The translations under genes were made by a program, and so were the position numbers. Below, one piece after another: positions 57,921 through 64,000 of a stretch of DNA of 64,000 nucleotides (positions are counted from its first letter, which is position 1; each line of letters opens with the position of its first letter). Source of the stretch: CAZONU01 sp965370045 (GTDB lineage: Bacteria; Planctomycetota; SZUA-567; JAKLDR01); NCBI GenBank assembly GCA_965370045.1, contig CBDUSI010000006.1, forward strand, positions 4,712 through 68,711, read 5' to 3'. The notes under the pieces were generated by a model. The model saw only the letters and a list, made by a program, of their open reading frames with translations, was not told the origin of the DNA and ran no database searches.

Positions 57921-58634
57921 CTACGGCGCCTTCGGGCGCGCGATCCAGGCCCGCACCACCATCCAGACGAAGCCCCTCAGAATCTCACGGTCACAGGGCA
58001 CCTGCTTCCCGGCGACTTCGATCTTCTTGCCCACCTGAGGGACGTGAAAGAAGGCGCAGTCGAAGCCGCCGCGCGTGCGGCGAAGGTGCTCAAGCACGTA
58101 GCTGGTCTCCTCGCAGAGGTACTGGCCGGCATCCTCGGAAACCTTGAAGGGCAAGCCGGCCCGCTCTATCGCCGGCTTGAGCCCCCCGATTGGAAACTCC
58201 GAAACGTACTTCCCGGGTCCGCCCTTGACGACCTCCCTGCCCGCCGGCAGCTTCCCGAGGTTGTCTGGCACAAGAACCTTGCGCTCACTGCGGGCGATCT
58301 TCTCGAACCGGAAGACGCCCTCGAACTCCTGCCCGAAGGAGAAGACCGCCACGGGCTTGTGCTTCTCGATGAGCGCTTCGAGCCGCTTCATCGGCGCGCC
58401 CCAGACCACGGGTATCCGCCTGGCGAGAATTCTGTGCCCGGCAATAACCTTGCCGTCCAGGTCTTTGATGGCCTCCCAGGAGGCGTTGGTATCGCCTCCC
58501 GCGAAGGGTTCAAATCCGGTCAGCAGTATGATCTTCACGTCCGCTCTCCGCGGCACTGGCTCGGGCCGACGGCAAGAGGCCAGCAGCAGCGCCGCTCCGG
58601 CCGCAACTATCCCCAACAGCGTCCGACGCGTCAA
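57921..58634 (-). CDS. Pyroglutamyl-peptidase-like lipoprotein
   Basis: The 237-residue protein has a lipoprotein signal (LLGIVAAGAALLLASC) and then a C15 peptidase-like fold: ILLTGFEPFAGGDTNASWEA, SEDAGQYLCEETSYVLEHL with the catalytic Cys, and AFFHVPQVGKK with the His. In cytoplasmic enzymes the acid lies in a GQA-type loop; here it reads FSFGQEFEGVF. An exported form is unusual. It overlaps the kinase stop... start region by 4 bases (ATGA), so both are made together. Confidence 0.83.
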   Translation of the reverse strand: MTRRTLLGIVAAGAALLLASCRRPEPVPRRADVKIILLTGFEPFAGGDTNASWEAIKDLDGKVIAGHRILARRIPVVWGAPMKRLEALIEKHKPVAVFSFGQEFEGVFRFEKIARSERKVLVPDNLGKLPAGREVVKGGPGKYVSEFPIGGLKPAIERAGLPFKVSEDAGQYLCEETSYVLEHLRRTRGGFDCAFFHVPQVGKKIEVAGKQVPCDREILRGFVWMVVRAWIARPKAP

Positions 58635-61219
58635 CCTCCGCCCTCCCCTCGCGCTTCTTCTCTCTCCGGAGCTGGCGCGTCGGCCGGCTCCATGAACTCC
58701 AGCTCCAGGCCGGCGAGAACGTGCTCCGTGAAATCCTGGCGGCCCATCAGCTGACAGGCGTCCAGAAGCCGCTTGGCCTTCTCCAGCCGGCCGCGGGCCA
58801 GCTCGGCGGCGCCGAGGTAGTAGAAGCTCTCGCAGAGAGCGCCCAGGTCCCCGGCCTCCGCCAGGACCTCGAGCTCGGAGACCTCACCCCGGCAGAAGCG
58901 CGCCGCAGCACGCAGGTGGGGCTTCTCCTTCTTGTCGGCGGCCAGCTTGCCCAGCACTTCATCGGCCTCCGCCTCGCGTCCGCTCTCGACCAGCAGCCGC
59001 CAGAGGAGCAGCCCGGTGTAAAGCCGCTTGCCGGCGGGCCGCGCTCCCAAGTCGGCCCGCCAGGTTTCCTCGGCACCTTTGAGGTCGCTGGCGTAATACG
59101 CGGCCAGGCCGCTGCGCCGGCGGACCACGTGTCGACTCCCGGGAGGCGTACGCGCGAGCGCCTCGCCGTAGAGTTCGGTGGCCTTGCCGAACTCCCCGGC
59201 GCGCAGTTCCAGAAAGGCCCGCCGCCGATAGGGAATGGGGTTCCCGGTGGCCAGCCCGGTGGCCGTGACGTAATCTTCGCGGGCCTCCTCGATCTGACCG
59301 AGCCGCTCGTAGACCGCACCGCGCCCCAGATAGACCCAGACGTACCCCGGGCTTCTTCGCTGCGCGCGGTTGAAATCGTCCAGCGCGCCCGCCAGGTAGC
59401 CCCGGCGCGTGCGCAGTTCACCCCGCAGCGTCAGCGCGTAGAGGTAATTGCGATCCAGTTTCAGGGCGACGTCCAGGTCCCGCTCGGCCTCGGCGACGCG
59501 GCCGAGGTCGGTCAGCGCCAGGGCCCGGTTGCTCAGGGCGGTGACGTTGGCGGGGGAGAGAACCAGGTAGCGGTCGTACTCGGCGACCGCCTTGGCGGCA
59601 TCGGCCAGCGGAGACCGGCGGCTGCTGTAAACATAGCCGCGCAGATTGTGGACCTCCGCCAGGTGCGGGCCCACCCGCTCCGCGCGATCCGCCAGCCGCA
59701 AGGCCTCCTGCCACTTTCCGGCCACCGTGGCCAGCCAGCCCTCGCCCAGCAGGGAATACTCGTTATCGGGATCGACCTCGCGCATGGCCAGGAACTGCTC
59801 GCCGGCCTTCTCGAAGGCCTTCTCGAAATCGCGGCGGTGCTCCATGTAGATTTTGCCCGCGTGGTAGCGGGCCATAATCAGCGAGGGGTCCAGCCGGGCG
59901 GCCTTCAGTAAGTCCGTCAACGCCTCCTCGAACCGGCCCAGCGACTGCCGGCAACGGCCCCGCGCGTAATAGGCATCGGCGAAGCCGGGGTCGATTTCAA
60001 GAGCCCTCTTGAACTGCCCCTCGGCCGCGCGGCGGTTAGGGCGCGCGCGCAGGGCCAGCTCCCAGCCCTTGTCGAAGGGCACCCGGGCCCTGGCCCGCAG
60101 GCGGTGGGCGGCCGCCAGGCGGCGGCGGTCGTCGCGGTTGAGCTTCTCCTTCCACAGGAAGGCGCCGCTGACGGTCGCCAGCAGCAGCGCGAGGGCCGCG
60201 TAGGCCAGCGCCCTGCGGTGACGGCCGGCCCACTTGACGGCCTGCTCAGGCCAGGGAGCCTGCCGGGCGCTGACCGGGCGGCCGTCGAGGGCGGCCTCCA
60301 CGTCGGCGGCCATGTCGCGGACCCTGCGATATCGCTTGTTGCGATCGAGCTCGCAGGCCTTGTCGACCACCGCGGCGAGGTCGGGGTCCAGGTCTCGGGC
60401 GCGCTCGCCCAGCGGCACCCGTCGCAGGCGGGCCAGCGCGGCGCGGTAGTTCTCGGTGGTGGATATGTCGGCGTCGTAGGGCAGCGCCCCGCCGGAGAGC
60501 ATGCGGTACATAGTAACGCCCAGGGAGTAAACATCCGCGCGCTCGTCGGGGCTCAGGCCGTCGAGGAGCTCCGGGGCCATGTAGGGCGGCGTGCCCCCCA
60601 CCGGGGCCACCGAGTCGGTGATCCGCCGGGCCAGGCCCCAGTCCATCACGAAGACCTCGCCGAAATCGCCGACGCGGACGTTGGCCGGCTTGAGATCAAG
60701 ATGCAGCACGCCCCGGGAGTGAGCGTAGCTGATGGCTCCGGCCAGCTGCAGGAAGACGCGCAGTCGCGCGGCGCGGCCGGAAAGGCCGGAGAGCACGCCG
60801 CTGGCCACCCCGGTGGGCCGCTCGCAGGCCCGCAGGGCCTCCTCCAGGCTGCGGCCCGGCGCCCGGCGCATGAGCAGCAGCGGGGCGCCGTCCGGCGCCT
60901 CGGCCAGGTCGTAGATGGGCAGAATGTTGGGATGTTCGAGCGCGGCGGCCAGCTTGGCCTCGCGCTCCAGGAGCTTCTCGGCCCCGGGCAGGCCCTTGCG
61001 AGGCACCTTGGCGGCGATCTCCCGCTCCAGCCTCCGGTCGCGAACGGCCAGGACCACCCCCTGCCCGCCCTCGCCCAGGAGGCCGCGCACCTCGTAGCGC
61101 TCACCCATGGCCACGGGAAGTTCCTCCGGCGAGATGCCGGTGGGCGCCGGCGAGAGCAGGTCCGCCAAAGCGTCGGGCGGCAGGCCGTCGGCGGGATCGG
61201 GCTTCGTTTCGGGAGACAT
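58631..61219 (-). CDS. Membrane serine/threonine kinase with TPR array
   Basis: The 862-residue protein has a kinase domain (about 45-310): LLGEGGQGVVLAVRDRRL, LEREIAAKVPRKG, LHLDLKPANVRV, VFVMDWGLARR and PYMAPELLDGLS. The catalytic loop has HLD in place of HRD and the magnesium loop DWG for DFG. A membrane helix (LAYAALALLLATVSGAFLW) lies near residue 345, and about twelve TPR repeats fill residues 370-840 (for example AYYARGRCRQSLGRFEEAL). It likely senses partners outside the membrane through the TPRs. It overlaps the peptidase-like gene and diverges from glgP. Confidence 0.92.
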   Translation of the reverse strand: MSPETKPDPADGLPPDALADLLSPAPTGISPEELPVAMGERYEVRGLLGEGGQGVVLAVRDRRLEREIAAKVPRKGLPGAEKLLEREAKLAAALEHPNILPIYDLAEAPDGAPLLLMRRAPGRSLEEALRACERPTGVASGVLSGLSGRAARLRVFLQLAGAISYAHSRGVLHLDLKPANVRVGDFGEVFVMDWGLARRITDSVAPVGGTPPYMAPELLDGLSPDERADVYSLGVTMYRMLSGGALPYDADISTTENYRAALARLRRVPLGERARDLDPDLAAVVDKACELDRNKRYRRVRDMAADVEAALDGRPVSARQAPWPEQAVKWAGRHRRALAYAALALLLATVSGAFLWKEKLNRDDRRRLAAAHRLRARARVPFDKGWELALRARPNRRAAEGQFKRALEIDPGFADAYYARGRCRQSLGRFEEALTDLLKAARLDPSLIMARYHAGKIYMEHRRDFEKAFEKAGEQFLAMREVDPDNEYSLLGEGWLATVAGKWQEALRLADRAERVGPHLAEVHNLRGYVYSSRRSPLADAAKAVAEYDRYLVLSPANVTALSNRALALTDLGRVAEAERDLDVALKLDRNYLYALTLRGELRTRRGYLAGALDDFNRAQRRSPGYVWVYLGRGAVYERLGQIEEAREDYVTATGLATGNPIPYRRRAFLELRAGEFGKATELYGEALARTPPGSRHVVRRRSGLAAYYASDLKGAEETWRADLGARPAGKRLYTGLLLWRLLVESGREAEADEVLGKLAADKKEKPHLRAAARFCRGEVSELEVLAEAGDLGALCESFYYLGAAELARGRLEKAKRLLDACQLMGRQDFTEHVLAGLELEFMEPADAPAPEREEARGEGGG

Positions 61220-61287
61220 TGCGAAGTCAATTTAGCCTCGCCCCCCGGCGAGGGCAAGGGAAAAGCAGGTCGCTCTGCGGGAGCATC

Positions 61288-61316
61288 TTGCCTCGGCGGC
61301 CCCTGGCACTTAGAAT
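61288..61316 (+). promoter_or_regulatory. Putative glgP promoter
   Basis: TTGCCT (61288-61293), 17 bases and TAGAAT (61311-61316) lie just before the glgP start codons at 61327 and 61345. Confidence 0.5.
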
Positions 61317-61344
61317 AGCGGCGCCCATGACGAGGAGACAGCAC

Positions 61345-63876
<2,532 letters not shown>

Positions 63877-64000
63877 CCGGCGGTCAGTCCGGACAACCCC
63901 GACGTCCTGCTGGGGGCGCCCCCGGGGGGCGGCCGAGGGGGGGGGGGGGGCGCGCCGGCCCGGCCGGCGGGGGGGGCGGCGGGCGGGCCCGGGGCGCCCC
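63877..64000. other. Low-complexity G/C end of the sequence
   Basis: From about 63910 the sequence becomes runs of G and C with a 14-base G run and almost no A or T. It resembles a sequencing or assembly artefact at a contig end rather than biology. The first 35 bases after the glgP stop look normal. Confidence 0.75.

Overview
This is a GC-rich window from an uncultured bacterium whose gene set points to Planctomycetota or a close relative. The markers are a long ECF-type sigma factor of the planctomycete style (57120-57854), serine/threonine kinases with DWG in place of DFG and C-terminal TPR arrays (58631-61219), a secreted HEAT/TPR protein, a DUF1844 protein and paired Asp23/Gls24 proteins. 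The phylum is an inference from gene content; there is no rRNA or tRNA in the window to confirm it.

Layout, left to right. 1-6 kb holds a tightly overlapped minus-strand operon: purM, a stand-alone IMP cyclohydrolase (purH N-terminal domain), a small membrane protein, purD, a Sua5/YrdC-arginine/tyrosine phosphatase fusion, rpiB and a serine/threonine kinase that runs off the left edge. 6-10 kb is accessory: two AT-richer genes (one with a HEPN-like RxxxxH motif), a gene behind a perfect sigma70 promoter that carries a palindromic repeat in frame, and a second copy of that repeat. 10-19 kb carries an HDOD protein, rsmB, truD, a glycosyltransferase, an alpha-oxoamine synthase, a flippase-like membrane protein and a 2-hydroxyacyl-CoA dehydratase-family protein. 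19-22.9 kb carries the HEAT/TPR protein, an unknown protein and a PqqD-like protein.

22.9-38.35 kb is the main discovery. A 15,425-bp element lies between two dif-like (XerC/XerD) sites. The right site (38334-38361) has a canonical XerD half (ttatgtt). The left site (22909-22936) has the same XerC half and centre but a degenerate XerD half. This is the expected product when a mobile element integrates at the chromosome terminus by borrowing host XerC/XerD. No integrase gene is visible. FtsK-orienting-like octamers (GGGNAGGG) change strand at the right site, which supports it as the working dif. The element has no terminase, portal, tail, Zot or packaging-ATPase signature. It does encode many small membrane proteins, a lipoprotein, a lysine/arginine-rich protein fused to membrane segments, a membrane-anchored transglutaminase-like protein, a cytosine-C5 methyltransferase and a row of small beta-rich proteins that could be jelly-roll capsid and spike proteins. 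The best hypothesis is a tailless, membrane-containing dsDNA prophage (or a satellite of one) integrated at dif, apparently undescribed.

38.4-64 kb returns to host genes: an OmpA-like lipoprotein, a frameshifted GNAT acetyltransferase, Lon protease, a nonulosonic (pseudaminic/legionaminic-like) acid cluster (aminotransferase, B12 radical-SAM, CMP-sugar synthetase, PseG-like hydrolase, NeuB-like synthase, GNAT, formyltransferase, PIG-L deacetylase), DUF1844, hemerythrin, two Asp23 proteins, a CPBP protease, a phosphoesterase, a receiver/H-box protein, ilvC, a secreted protein, the ECF sigma factor, a pyroglutamyl-peptidase-like lipoprotein, the large kinase and glycogen phosphorylase. The last ~120 bases are low-complexity G/C runs that look like an assembly-end artefact.
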